From assembly GCA_031273835.1 (NCBI GenBank), contig JAISRD010000182.1:1-18016 (forward strand): a stretch of DNA of 18,016 nt. The letters run 5' to 3'. The DNA comes from Treponema sp. (lineage in GTDB: Bacteria > Spirochaetota > Spirochaetia > Treponematales > Breznakiellaceae). This document shows positions 12,709 through 18,016 of the stretch, in pieces. Each line of letters opens with the position of its first letter. Position 1 is the stretch's first letter. The notes below the pieces were generated by a model. It saw only the letters and a program-made list of their open reading frames with translations, was not told the origin of the DNA and searched no databases. A program made the position numbers and the translations under genes.

Positions 12709-14025
12709 TCAGTATAACCACTTTGTTTTGTTTTTCAAGAGCAATTCGCAGTTTTCAACGGGCCGGGCGGCAAAAACCCGTACGATCCGCAGGGATTTCG
12801 CGAAGGCCCTCACCGTCTCTTCCTTGAGGGCGCCGGTACTCTCCCTGAAATAACGGTTTTCATCCCGTACAAAAAGGCCGGTCTCAAAGGAAACCGGTTC
12901 CGGCAGATCGATGATAACGCTGTTTTCATCAATGGCGATTCCCGAAACATTCGATAATTCGGCGGCCAGCGCCTCTTCCCGGCCGCTCCTCCCCTCAATG
13001 TCCTTAAGGGGGCCGTGTTCCGCTTCGTCAAAGGGGAATGACAGGATCTCCCTGTACAGTCTACCGTTTCTGACATCCCCCGCAAGGCGGAAGGGGGGAA
13101 AGGCTTTTTCCCCCATCAGGGTAAAAAGCCCCTGATCGTCCAGGTTGTAAAGACATTCCCCGGAGATCACCCCCGCCTTTAATCCCGCCAGGAGGGCTTT
13201 TTTGATCATCGCCGTGGCGGACCGGACCTGGCGGTGCCAGTACACCGCCCGGTACATGAGGTACTTGGAAAAAAGTATGGATTCCACGCTGGGTATGCCC
13301 CTGGAATCTATATCGACCCCCCGATCCCTGTGGGGAAGGAGCCTTGAAAAAATAAAGTCCACGTCCTGGGCGCCGTAGGGGACCCCGCAATACCGGGCGT
13401 CCCGGTTAAGATAATCCAGCTTGTCGGGGTCCAGGGCCCCGGAAAGAAGCTCCCGGTAAAAACGGAGCTCCCCGTTCCCGCCGTCGGGTAGGGTTTTATC
13501 CACGATGGCGGCGGCAAAGGCGGGGTCCGCCCCGGCGGCGGCGGCCAGGCTCTTTACGGGCTCGGTTAAAATGAGCTTTCCTGTCAGCGCCTCGTGGCTT
13601 TCCAGGGCAAGTTCCTTGAGGGAATGGGTATAGGGAAAGTGCCCCAGGTCGTGGAGCAGGGCGGCGCAGAGGAAGGAAAAGACCCCTTCGGCGCTGAGCC
13701 AGGCCGCGGCCCCCCGTTCCGCCAGGTTGGTAAGGAGCCGGTGCGAAAGATGGTACACCCCCAGGGAATGACTCGCCCTGGTATGGGTCGCCCCGGGGTA
13801 GACACAGTAGGCCGGACCGAGCTGGAAGATCCGGTAAAGCCTCATGAAGGGCGCGGAATTGGCCAGCTCCGCCAGGGCGGGGGTAAGATAGATATGACCC
13901 CACAGGGCGTCCCGTATGGGATAGGTAAAACCTTGCCGCAGCGCGGCAAGGGGATTTTTGATCGATGATACCGATGATACTGATGACACTTCTTCCAGTA
14001 TATTCCTTTTTGCGCCCCTTGTCAC
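12709..14025 (-). CDS. HD-domain (deoxy)nucleoside triphosphohydrolase-like protein
   Basis: 438 residues from a GTG at 14025 (GGAAA just upstream; no ATG is available before the conserved domain). HD-superfamily metal ligands are all present: YPGATHTRASHSLG (H81, H86), ALLHDLGHFPYTH (H125-D126, H129) and GALDPDKLDYLNRDA (D201, D204). Conserved surrounding phrases such as LANSAPFMRLYRIFQLG fit the SAMHD1/YwfO group of dGTPase-like enzymes, which hydrolyse dNTPs or related nucleotides. Substrate is unverified. The N-terminus has a VSSVSSVSS repeat from three 9-bp units (13963-13989). Just after it a 9-bp GC-rich hairpin followed by TTTT lies in the coding strand (13931-13951). It is followed by the ComFB gene and divergent from the 14062 gene, with a short shared promoter region. 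Confidence 0.85.
   Translation of the reverse strand: MTRGAKRNILEEVSSVSSVSSIKNPLAALRQGFTYPIRDALWGHIYLTPALAELANSAPFMRLYRIFQLGPAYCVYPGATHTRASHSLGVYHLSHRLLTNLAERGAAAWLSAEGVFSFLCAALLHDLGHFPYTHSLKELALESHEALTGKLILTEPVKSLAAAAGADPAFAAAIVDKTLPDGGNGELRFYRELLSGALDPDKLDYLNRDARYCGVPYGAQDVDFIFSRLLPHRDRGVDIDSRGIPSVESILFSKYLMYRAVYWHRQVRSATAMIKKALLAGLKAGVISGECLYNLDDQGLFTLMGEKAFPPFRLAGDVRNGRLYREILSFPFDEAEHGPLKDIEGRSGREEALAAELSNVSGIAIDENSVIIDLPEPVSFETGLFVRDENRYFRESTGALKEETVRAFAKSLRIVRVFAARPVENCELLLKNKTKWLY
13927..13951 (-). terminator. Intragenic terminator-like hairpin near the start of the HD gene
   Basis: On the minus strand a perfect 9-bp stem, CCTTGCCGC and GCGGCAAGG with loop GCT (13951-13931), is followed at once by TTTT (13930-13927). 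It lies about 75 bases into the HD-domain gene, in codons 25-33. The shape is that of an intrinsic terminator with a short T-run. It could attenuate the HD-ComFB operon, or be chance symmetry in LAALRQ codons. Confidence 0.4.
13963..13989. repeat. Three tandem 9-bp units encoding (VSS)3
   Basis: CGATGATAC, CGATGATAC, TGATGACAC in tandem, the third with two substitutions. On the minus strand they encode Val-Ser-Ser three times at residues 13-21 of the HD-domain protein, just before the conserved domain. The 9-bp period keeps the frame, so copy number changes would only alter the length of a flexible N-terminal tail. Confidence 0.75.
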
Positions 14026-14061
14026 TTTCCAATGGGGGCCTTTATATATTACATTATAAGT
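14019..14061. promoter_or_regulatory. Divergent promoter region between the HD gene and the 14062 gene
   Basis: Minus strand: a perfect TATAAT (14058-14053) lies about 28 bases before the GTG at 14025, but I see no good -35. Plus strand: TTGTCA (14019-14024), 18 bases, then TATATA (14043-14048), predicting a start near 14055, seven bases before ATG 14062. The two promoters overlap within about 40 bp, so the two transcription units may interfere with each other. Confidence 0.45.
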
Positions 14062-14631
14062 ATGGGGAAAACCCGCAGCTTCCTCATCACAGCGCCCCTC
14101 CTCTTTCCGGCCCTGTTTTTATTTGCCCTGGATACGCTGCCGGGTATTATTCCCGAGGCGCTGGTCCGTCCCCAATACGGTGAGGCCCCCCGTTTCCCCC
14201 GGGATTATGTAATCGGCGAGCTTGGACAGGGAGAGGCCCCCGAAGAGGCCTATCAATACGCCCGCTCCATCGCGGCGGCCCTGATGGGCGGAGGCGCCGT
14301 ATCCGTGTCCATACCCGAAGAGGAGTTGAACAGAAGCCGGGAAGCCGTGGCCGCCCTGGGCCCCCGGGCTTTCCGCATAGGGGGGGGGAGATACGAGGCG
14401 GACGGCAGCGTTTCCTTCCTGATCCGCTTTTTAGGCCGGGAACAGGCCCTGAGCGGGGAAATCTACCTGAGAACGGTAAACCAGGATATGGAAGATGCCG
14501 AAGCAGGTATAGAGGCCCCGCAATACCGGTGGCAGGCCGAGGATATTCTGCTGGAAGAAGCCGCCCCCCTGCTGAAGGGCGTTTATGGACCGGGTTCCGC
14601 GGATATGACCGTGTACGAGAAGTTTTTTTAG
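14062..14631 (+). CDS. Hypothetical exported or membrane-anchored protein
   Basis: 189 residues from ATG 14062. An ATG at 14032 adds ten residues that cover the promoter region, so it is less likely. The N-terminus MGKTRSFLITAPLLFPALFLFALDT is a basic-then-hydrophobic signal or anchor sequence (about 7-24), with no lipobox cysteine. The rest is acidic and mixed, with DYVIGELGQGEAPEEAYQYARSIAAALMGG, VSIPEEELNRSREAVAAL and an ending RWQAEDILLEEAAPLLKGVYGPGSADMTVYEKFF. I do not recognise a family. It is followed 20 bp later by the split-PilZ gene, so the two are probably co-transcribed, and a role in the envelope linked to that regulator is possible. Base composition matches the surroundings. 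Confidence 0.65.
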   Translation: MGKTRSFLITAPLLFPALFLFALDTLPGIIPEALVRPQYGEAPRFPRDYVIGELGQGEAPEEAYQYARSIAAALMGGGAVSVSIPEEELNRSREAVAALGPRAFRIGGGRYEADGSVSFLIRFLGREQALSGEIYLRTVNQDMEDAEAGIEAPQYRWQAEDILLEEAAPLLKGVYGPGSADMTVYEKFF

Positions 14632-14651
14632 GGTTCCCTTTAGGATGACAG

Positions 14652-15884
14652 ATGGCGACGCCGATTAAGCGTATTGAAAAGGATTTTCTCCTCAAGGTTT
14701 TGTACGATGACCAGCTTCCCGTTGTCTACCTGAACGACAGGACCGAGTATATACTCAGGCTGGAAAAACCCACCAAAAACGAGGTTTTTTTTAAGTGTGA
14801 AAAACCCATCCCGGACCTGAGGGTTAAAAAAAAGCTCGACCTGATGTTTGAATTCATGGGCAGGGTGGTTCTTTTTTCCATTGTGATTAAGAGCGTCAGG
14901 GATACGCATATTGTGGCGGATGTTCCGGAATTGCTCTTCAAGGACCTGGACCGCTCCTATTCCAGGGTAAACTCTCCTGAGGATATGAAGGTACAGTTTA
15001 CCTTCCGGGGGGACCGGTTTAACCTCCGCTATCCCAGGATTCAGGAATTTGAACCGGCCAATATGGGCCGGTGGTTAAAGGACGCGGACCCTAAAAACCT
15101 CCAGGGCCTCATCGATCAGATGGGGGAGTGGGCCCAGGGTTTTTCCGACGGCTATAAGATAGTGATCTTCAAGGAGATCAAGCCCTCCTCCACCGAAGAG
15201 CGCATCCTGGCGGAAACGGGAAAAGCCCTGTATCTCCCTTCAACCCTGGGCGGTTTTCCCCAGACCGATCCCTACCCTAAAAAACGGATTATCACCGGTG
15301 AAATATTCCGCCGCTACCTGGAAAGTACCGGGGTAAATCCCCTGTACCTGGACGATTCGGTAAACCGTTTTGTCAGGCAGAAATTTGAGAGGGGCTTTCT
15401 ATCCGACGCGTGGATACCTATTTTGTTTCAGGAATACGTGATCGGCTATATCCATATCTGGATAAACAAGGGGGGAAAGGCCCCGTTTGATTACAAGCTG
15501 GTGGAAGCCCTCTATGAATTCGCCAAGGTCCTGGCCTTTTCGTTGAAACTCAACGGTTATTTTGATTCGGGGCGCATCAAAAACAAACCCTTTACGGGAA
15601 AAATCGTGGATATCAGCGCTTCGGGGCTGCTCTTTGCCTGCCCCCATTCGGATTTTTCCGCCGTCCTGCTGCCGGACAGCGAACTCGCCGTACGGCTTTT
15701 TGCCCCCCGGCGCGCCATAAAGGCCACGGTACGGATTGTACGCCGCTACAAGGACAGCGCCATGGGTTATTTCGGCAGCCGCTTCCTCGACATGGACCCC
15801 GGGGATACGCGCTTTCTCTTTGAATTCCTCTACGGCAAGCCCTTTTCCGACGCGGACGCCCTTTTTGTGATGGGCCAGGTATAG
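14652..15884 (+). CDS. Cyclic-di-GMP-type PilZ protein with motifs split by a large insert (DUF1577-like)
   Basis: 410 residues from ATG 14652, with AGGA upstream. Residues 1-95 form a YcgR-N-like beta domain (YILRLEKPTKNEVFFKCEKP...LDLMFEF). RSYSR (101-105) followed by VQFTFRGDRFNLRYPR looks like the RxxxR start of a PilZ domain. The second PilZ motif, KIVDISASG (317-325, DxSxxG), with LLFACPH and later AVRLFAPRRAIKATVRIVRR, comes only about 215 residues later. The intervening part (about 165-302), with AWIPILFQEYVIGYIHIW and a final helix VEALYEFAKVLAFSLKL, resembles a GAF-like fold. Thus a sensory domain may be inserted in a PilZ barrel. This plan resembles spirochaetal DUF1577 proteins, which is recollection rather than a search. 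It is a predicted cytoplasmic second-messenger receptor. Cyclic-di-GMP binding is inferred. A small PilZ gene lies convergently 35 bp away. Confidence 0.75.
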   Translation: MATPIKRIEKDFLLKVLYDDQLPVVYLNDRTEYILRLEKPTKNEVFFKCEKPIPDLRVKKKLDLMFEFMGRVVLFSIVIKSVRDTHIVADVPELLFKDLDRSYSRVNSPEDMKVQFTFRGDRFNLRYPRIQEFEPANMGRWLKDADPKNLQGLIDQMGEWAQGFSDGYKIVIFKEIKPSSTEERILAETGKALYLPSTLGGFPQTDPYPKKRIITGEIFRRYLESTGVNPLYLDDSVNRFVRQKFERGFLSDAWIPILFQEYVIGYIHIWINKGGKAPFDYKLVEALYEFAKVLAFSLKLNGYFDSGRIKNKPFTGKIVDISASGLLFACPHSDFSAVLLPDSELAVRLFAPRRAIKATVRIVRRYKDSAMGYFGSRFLDMDPGDTRFLFEFLYGKPFSDADALFVMGQV

Positions 15885-15919
15885 CCTTTTTCCGCCCGCC
15901 TCTGCCTTAGTGCGGGGTA

Positions 15920-16273
15920 TCAGCTTTCTTCGGCGGCTTCGGCGTGGGTTTCAAGGTATTTCAGGTACTGGTCAAACAGGGCCTTGCCGGGATTTCCCGG
16001 GGGGATGACGATGACAAACCCCGATTCGGAACGCGCCGCCTGGGCGCGTATCCACCGGGATTTCGCGTTGACGGTGAATTTTTTAAGGCTTGACGACGCT
16101 TCCGGAACCACGTCGATTTTGTAGATCCTGTTGAGAACCACGTCAATGAAGGCGGAACTTTTGACGCAAAGCCCGCCGACGCTTAAGTTTTTGATGACCG
16201 CCTCCGTATCGGGAACTTCCGCGATAAAAACCTGGGCGTTGGAACTGTACCTCGGATCTTTTCGTATTGCCAT
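15920..16273 (-). CDS. Small single-domain PilZ protein
   Basis: 117 residues from ATG at 16273 (minus strand). This start puts the RxxxR motif right at the N-terminus, MAIRKDPRYS (R4, R8). A longer frame from 16429 would run through a hairpin repeat and adds no domain. The second motif is IKNLSVGG (NxSxxG, about 31-38). The body is a PilZ beta-barrel (VLNRIYKIDVVP, KFTVNAKSRWIRAQ, SGFVIVIPP) with a C-terminal helix LFDQYLKYLETHAEAAEE. Family knowledge: such proteins bind cyclic-di-GMP through these two motifs and act on partners. There is no fused output domain here. It is convergent with the split-PilZ gene. A TTGATT-17-TACTGT promoter on the same strand predicts a leader of only about four bases. 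Confidence 0.85.
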   Translation of the reverse strand: MAIRKDPRYSSNAQVFIAEVPDTEAVIKNLSVGGLCVKSSAFIDVVLNRIYKIDVVPEASSSLKKFTVNAKSRWIRAQAARSESGFVIVIPPGNPGKALFDQYLKYLETHAEAAEES

Positions 16274-16283
16274 GGCCGGTAAA

Positions 16284-16312
16284 ACAGTAACCGAATTGGC
16301 GTGAAAAATCAA
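16284..16312 (-). promoter_or_regulatory. Promoter of the small PilZ gene
   Basis: Minus strand TTGATT (16312-16307), 17 bases, TACTGT (16289-16284). The predicted start is about 16277, four bases before the ATG at 16273. No ribosome binding site precedes that ATG, which fits a near-leaderless message. The -10 box is only a moderate match. Confidence 0.45.
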
Positions 16313-16332
16313 GCGCGAAGGGAAAAGCTCTA

Positions 16333-16360
16333 TTGACAAATTTTCCGTAAGTTTTACAAT
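16333..16360 (+). promoter_or_regulatory. Strong sigma-70 type promoter reading right, ahead of the hairpin element
   Basis: TTGACA (16333-16338), 16 bases, TACAAT (16355-16360). Both boxes are near consensus. The predicted start is about 16367, which is exactly the A of an ATG opening a 38-codon frame. It would transcribe the double-hairpin element and possibly an RNA or small peptide, or a read-through into the 16601 genes. Confidence 0.65.
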
Positions 16361-16366
16361 ATTCCC

Positions 16367-16483
16367 ATGCTTAGGACAAAAGCAGGCGGAAAGGGCCCGG
16401 ATGCGGAGTTTTACGAAGTAAAACTCCAAGGCGAAGGCTCTGCCTTCGCCCGCTCACCGCTCACCGCTCGCATTATACACTAA
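16367..16483 (+). CDS. Doubtful 38-residue leaderless small ORF across the hairpin element
   Basis: ATG 16367 to TAA 16481-16483: MLRTKAGGKGPDAEFYEVKL and so on, ending LTARIIH. Its ATG coincides with the predicted transcription start of the promoter at 16333-16360. However, most of its codons are the double-hairpin repeat (16405-16450) and the CGCTCAC tandem, so coding is uncertain. A transcribed structured RNA is the main alternative. Confidence 0.25.
   Translation: MLRTKAGGKGPDAEFYEVKLQGEGSAFARSPLTARIIH
16405..16450. repeat. Two consecutive perfect hairpins (REP-like palindromic element)
   Basis: First hairpin: GGAGTTTTAC (16405-16414), loop GAA, complementary arm 16418-16427. Second hairpin: GGCGAAGGC (16430-16438), loop TCT, complementary arm GCCTTCGCC (16442-16450). 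The arms are 10 and 9 bp, both perfect, and only two bases apart. Paired perfect stems of this kind in an intergenic site are typical of dispersed palindromic repeats. No T-run follows, so neither is an obvious terminator. No second copy was noticed in the window. Confidence 0.8.
16451..16470. repeat. Short tandem CGCTCAC repeat beside the hairpins
   Basis: CGCTCAC (16451-16457), CGCTCAC (16458-16464) and a partial CGCTCG (16465-16470) follow directly on the second hairpin. They may be part of the same repeat element. From 16484 to 16600 I see only AT-richer sequence, with a weak promoter-like TTTATAT and the ribosome binding site of the next gene. Confidence 0.7.
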
Positions 16484-16600
16484 ATACAAAACAGCGTGTC
16501 AAGTACCTAATAAGTGAACGGCATTTCCTAAATAAATCCCCGTTTTTCCCATCCGTAGCTACTTCCGGCGTAAAAGTAAATTTATATGAAGGAGAGAGCC

Positions 16601-16831
16601 ATGCCTCATTATGCTGAGTGGCTGCCTTCTACCCGGACCGGGCAGTTGGAAATGTGCCGTAACTGGATCGGGATACTGACCGCCGAACAACGAACGGCGG
16701 CGATTGCCGCGGTAAGTGATAGTAAATTCAATGGCGCGTTCTGGAGTGGCGAACTCGACGCCATCTCCTGCGGCGGCGGCCGTCATCATTTTTGTAAAGC
16801 GGGGCAGGCTCATGTAATGGATCTTATATAA
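16601..16831 (+). CDS. Small hypothetical protein, possibly a truncated gene
   Basis: 76 residues from ATG 16601, selected because AAGGAG (16589-16594) lies six bases upstream. The in-frame ATG at 16586 overlaps that site. The N-terminal PHYAEWLPSTRTGQLEMCRNWIGIL resembles, from memory, the opening of short proteins in gut treponemes (WLP.TR..QL.MA..W). The remainder, ending GRHHFCKAGQAHVMDLI, is not recognised. It may be a shortened or chimeric member. There is no signal peptide. The stop TAA is immediately followed by the ATG of the next gene, so the two are coupled. Function unknown. Confidence 0.55.
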   Translation: MPHYAEWLPSTRTGQLEMCRNWIGILTAEQRTAAIAAVSDSKFNGAFWSGELDAISCGGGRHHFCKAGQAHVMDLI

Positions 16832-17344
16832 ATGGGGGCAAACATTTTGAAGGTGGATAAAGAATCCCACGGGTTGCCGAACGGGCGTACCCTGGAAATT
16901 ATGGAAGAGCGGAAAGCATATCTGATTGCGAAGAATGAAAAGAGCGATAATAAAAATAACGGGGCCATACTGCGGGAAATAAGGGCGTTGGAGAGGGTCA
17001 TCAATCTGATAAAACTAATTCAAGATAAATTATCCGGTGATTTCTCCGGTGGTTTAATTAAAGAAACACTGGAAGAAAAATTAATAGAAAATGACGGCGT
17101 GAAAGGGCCGGATGACAACCGGGATATAAAAGTCCTGTATTCATACGAACAGGATATAACAAAGGACAGTAAACTGGATATTTCATTTATAAGATATGAA
17201 CACAATTCCAAAGAGTATATTTTAATAGCGTTAAAGAAATATAAAAGTGAGTTAATCAAATGGGTATATCAGGGGAAAATAAAACTGACGCCGTCAATCC
17301 TGGAAGAAATATTAAAGAAGTCAAAGAAAATAGGCATGAGATAA
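16832..17344 (+). CDS. AT-rich hypothetical protein, probably horizontally acquired
   Basis: 170 residues from ATG 16832, directly abutting the stop of the preceding gene. The product is highly charged and helical, with many Lys, Glu and Ile: GAILREIRALERVINLIKLI (about 51-70) is probably a coiled coil. RDIKVLYSYEQDITKDSKLDISFIRYEHN reads beta-like, and the tail is ILEEILKKSKKIGMR. I recognise no domain or motif. Codon use (AAA, AAT, ATA, TTA) is far more AT-rich than in the neighbours, which nearly all prefer G/C-ending codons. With the small gene before it, it sits between a palindromic element and a 9-bp direct repeat (AAAACAGCG at 16488-16496 and 17344-17352), consistent with an insertion. 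Phage or plasmid origin is possible but not shown. Confidence 0.6.
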   Translation: MGANILKVDKESHGLPNGRTLEIMEERKAYLIAKNEKSDNKNNGAILREIRALERVINLIKLIQDKLSGDFSGGLIKETLEEKLIENDGVKGPDDNRDIKVLYSYEQDITKDSKLDISFIRYEHNSKEYILIALKKYKSELIKWVYQGKIKLTPSILEEILKKSKKIGMR

Positions 17345-17401
17345 AAACAGCGAATAAGCTTTTTGTGTTGTTTCCGCCCGCGGGGCGCGGAGCCATGCCC
17401 G

Positions 17402-18016
17402 TCAGGTAAGCGGAAAGGGGAGTACCCCGTCGATGGAGGATTTTTCCAAAAATGCCATGATCAGCCTGTCCAGGCCCAGGGCGGCGCCGGAACACCGGGG
17501 GAAATCCTTAAAGGTCTCCCAACAACGGGGATCGACCGCGTGGGGGACCAGGGCTCCTGCCGCTTTTTCCGCCCCTTCGGAGCGGAAAAAAGAACGTACC
17601 GCAGCGGGGTCTTGTTCTTCGGAAAAACAGTTGGCCAGTTCAATTCCGTCTATATAGAGTTCCCAGCGCTCAACCCAGGCCCCGGAGCGCGGGCCCGAAG
17701 GGGCCTTTTTTTTTGCCAGGACGGGAACAAAGGCCGGGTAATCCAGAATCGCCGCGGGCTTGTCGCGGGGAAGGGAGGGCTCCACGGCGTGAATAAAGAT
17801 CAGGTCGTAGAGTTCCGCCGCAGAAAGTCCCGGGGGGGGCTCGATCCCCAGCCTGCGGGCTTCATCTTCAAGGATTCCGCCTGCGGAGCCCCGGGTCCCC
17901 CCTTCCGCCGCTTCCGCCAGGGAAAAGCCCGCCCCCTTTTGGAAGGCCTCTTCCATGGTGATCCGCAGGAAGGGGGGCCTGAGCAGTTCCCGCCTTTCCC
18001 CGGAAACGAAGGGCAG
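17402..18016 (-). CDS. epmA: C-terminal part of EpmA/lysyl-tRNA synthetase-like protein (5' end outside window)
   Basis: Minus-strand frame open from the window edge (18016) to TGA at 17404-17402. The 204 visible residues begin LPFVSGERRELLRPPFLRITMEEAF. Class II synthetase features: ERWELYIDGIELANCFSEEQDP, typical of the lysyl-tRNA synthetase active site, and motif 3, CSGAALGLDRLIMAF, near the C-terminus, ending GVLPFPLT. The short form and wording suit EpmA (GenX/PoxA), which attaches (R)-beta-lysine to elongation factor P. A lysS-type enzyme cannot be excluded because the N-terminal OB-fold region is outside. Downstream (17345-17401) only a GC-rich CGCCC-GCG-GGGCG symmetry is seen, with no T-run. 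Its partner efp/epmB genes are not visible here. Confidence 0.8.
   Translation of the reverse strand: MPFVSGERRELLRPPFLRITMEEAFQKGAGFSLAEAAEGGTRGSAGGILEDEARRLGIEPPPGLSAAELYDLIFIHAVEPSLPRDKPAAILDYPAFVPVLAKKKAPSGPRSGAWVERWELYIDGIELANCFSEEQDPAAVRSFFRSEGAEKAAGALVPHAVDPRCWETFKDFPRCSGAALGLDRLIMAFLEKSSIDGVLPFPLT

Noticed and set aside
15885..15919. Bidirectional terminator between the convergent PilZ genes
   Set aside because: CCCGC/GCGGG arms are short, the loop is long and neither side has a T-run after the stem.
16274..16429. Longer start for the small PilZ protein
   Set aside because: The extension runs back through the hairpin repeat and the opposing promoter and adds no recognisable domain.
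16401..16471. CRISPR array
   Set aside because: The repeats are two different hairpins plus a 7-bp tandem, with no regularly spaced repeat-spacer units and no cas genes.
17370..17390. GC-rich symmetry CGCCC-GCG-GGGCG as terminator of the epmA-like gene
   Set aside because: The stem is only five pairs and no T-run follows on either strand.

Overview
The window is GC-rich and densely coded, and appears to come from the chromosome of a spirochete, possibly a gut treponeme. That assignment is an inference. It rests on a besC-besA-besB-like efflux operon whose membrane fusion protein has no helical hairpin (as described for Borrelia BesA), on an unusual PilZ protein that resembles spirochaetal families, and on a small DUF5678-like gene. 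No ribosomal RNA, plasmid or phage structural gene is visible.

Layout. Positions 1-3353 (+) hold the end of an mtnA-like sugar-phosphate isomerase gene, a fused transketolase-like gene and a RuBisCO-like protein (RLP) gene, apparently one operon. This is the most interesting block. It fits an unusual route for 5-methylthioribose (or 5-deoxyribose) phosphate, in which an RLP isomerase product would be cleaved by a transketolase with altered active-site histidines. Positions 3512-4675 encode a DHH/DHHA1 phosphoesterase of the NrnA type. Positions 4729-5168 are a pair of small overlapping genes flanked by a 15-bp direct repeat.

Positions 5331-10706 encode a complete tripartite RND efflux system (TolC-like, membrane fusion protein, RND pump), translationally coupled to a Gfo/Idh/MocA oxidoreductase (10706-11743). 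It is preceded by a sigma-54-type -24/-12 motif and several inverted repeats. A tRNA-Pro(UGG) gene lies on the minus strand at 11788-11860 with a clear promoter.

Positions 11965-14025 (-) encode an HD-domain phosphohydrolase followed by a ComFB-domain protein fused to a beta-sandwich domain. Divergently, 14062-15884 (+) encodes a secreted or membrane-anchored unknown protein and a large protein whose PilZ motifs are separated by about 215 residues. A small canonical PilZ protein follows on the opposite strand (15920-16273). ComFB and PilZ are both families with cyclic dinucleotide receptors, and NrnA-type enzymes can degrade linear products of these messengers. The 12-kb stretch from the DHH gene to the small PilZ gene is therefore enriched in candidate second-messenger functions.

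The right end has a double-hairpin repeat element, an AT-rich, apparently foreign pair of small genes (16601-17344), and the 3' part of an epmA/lysS-like synthetase gene (minus strand, running off the window). Genes are tightly packed. Several predicted transcription starts fall on or within a few bases of the start codon.
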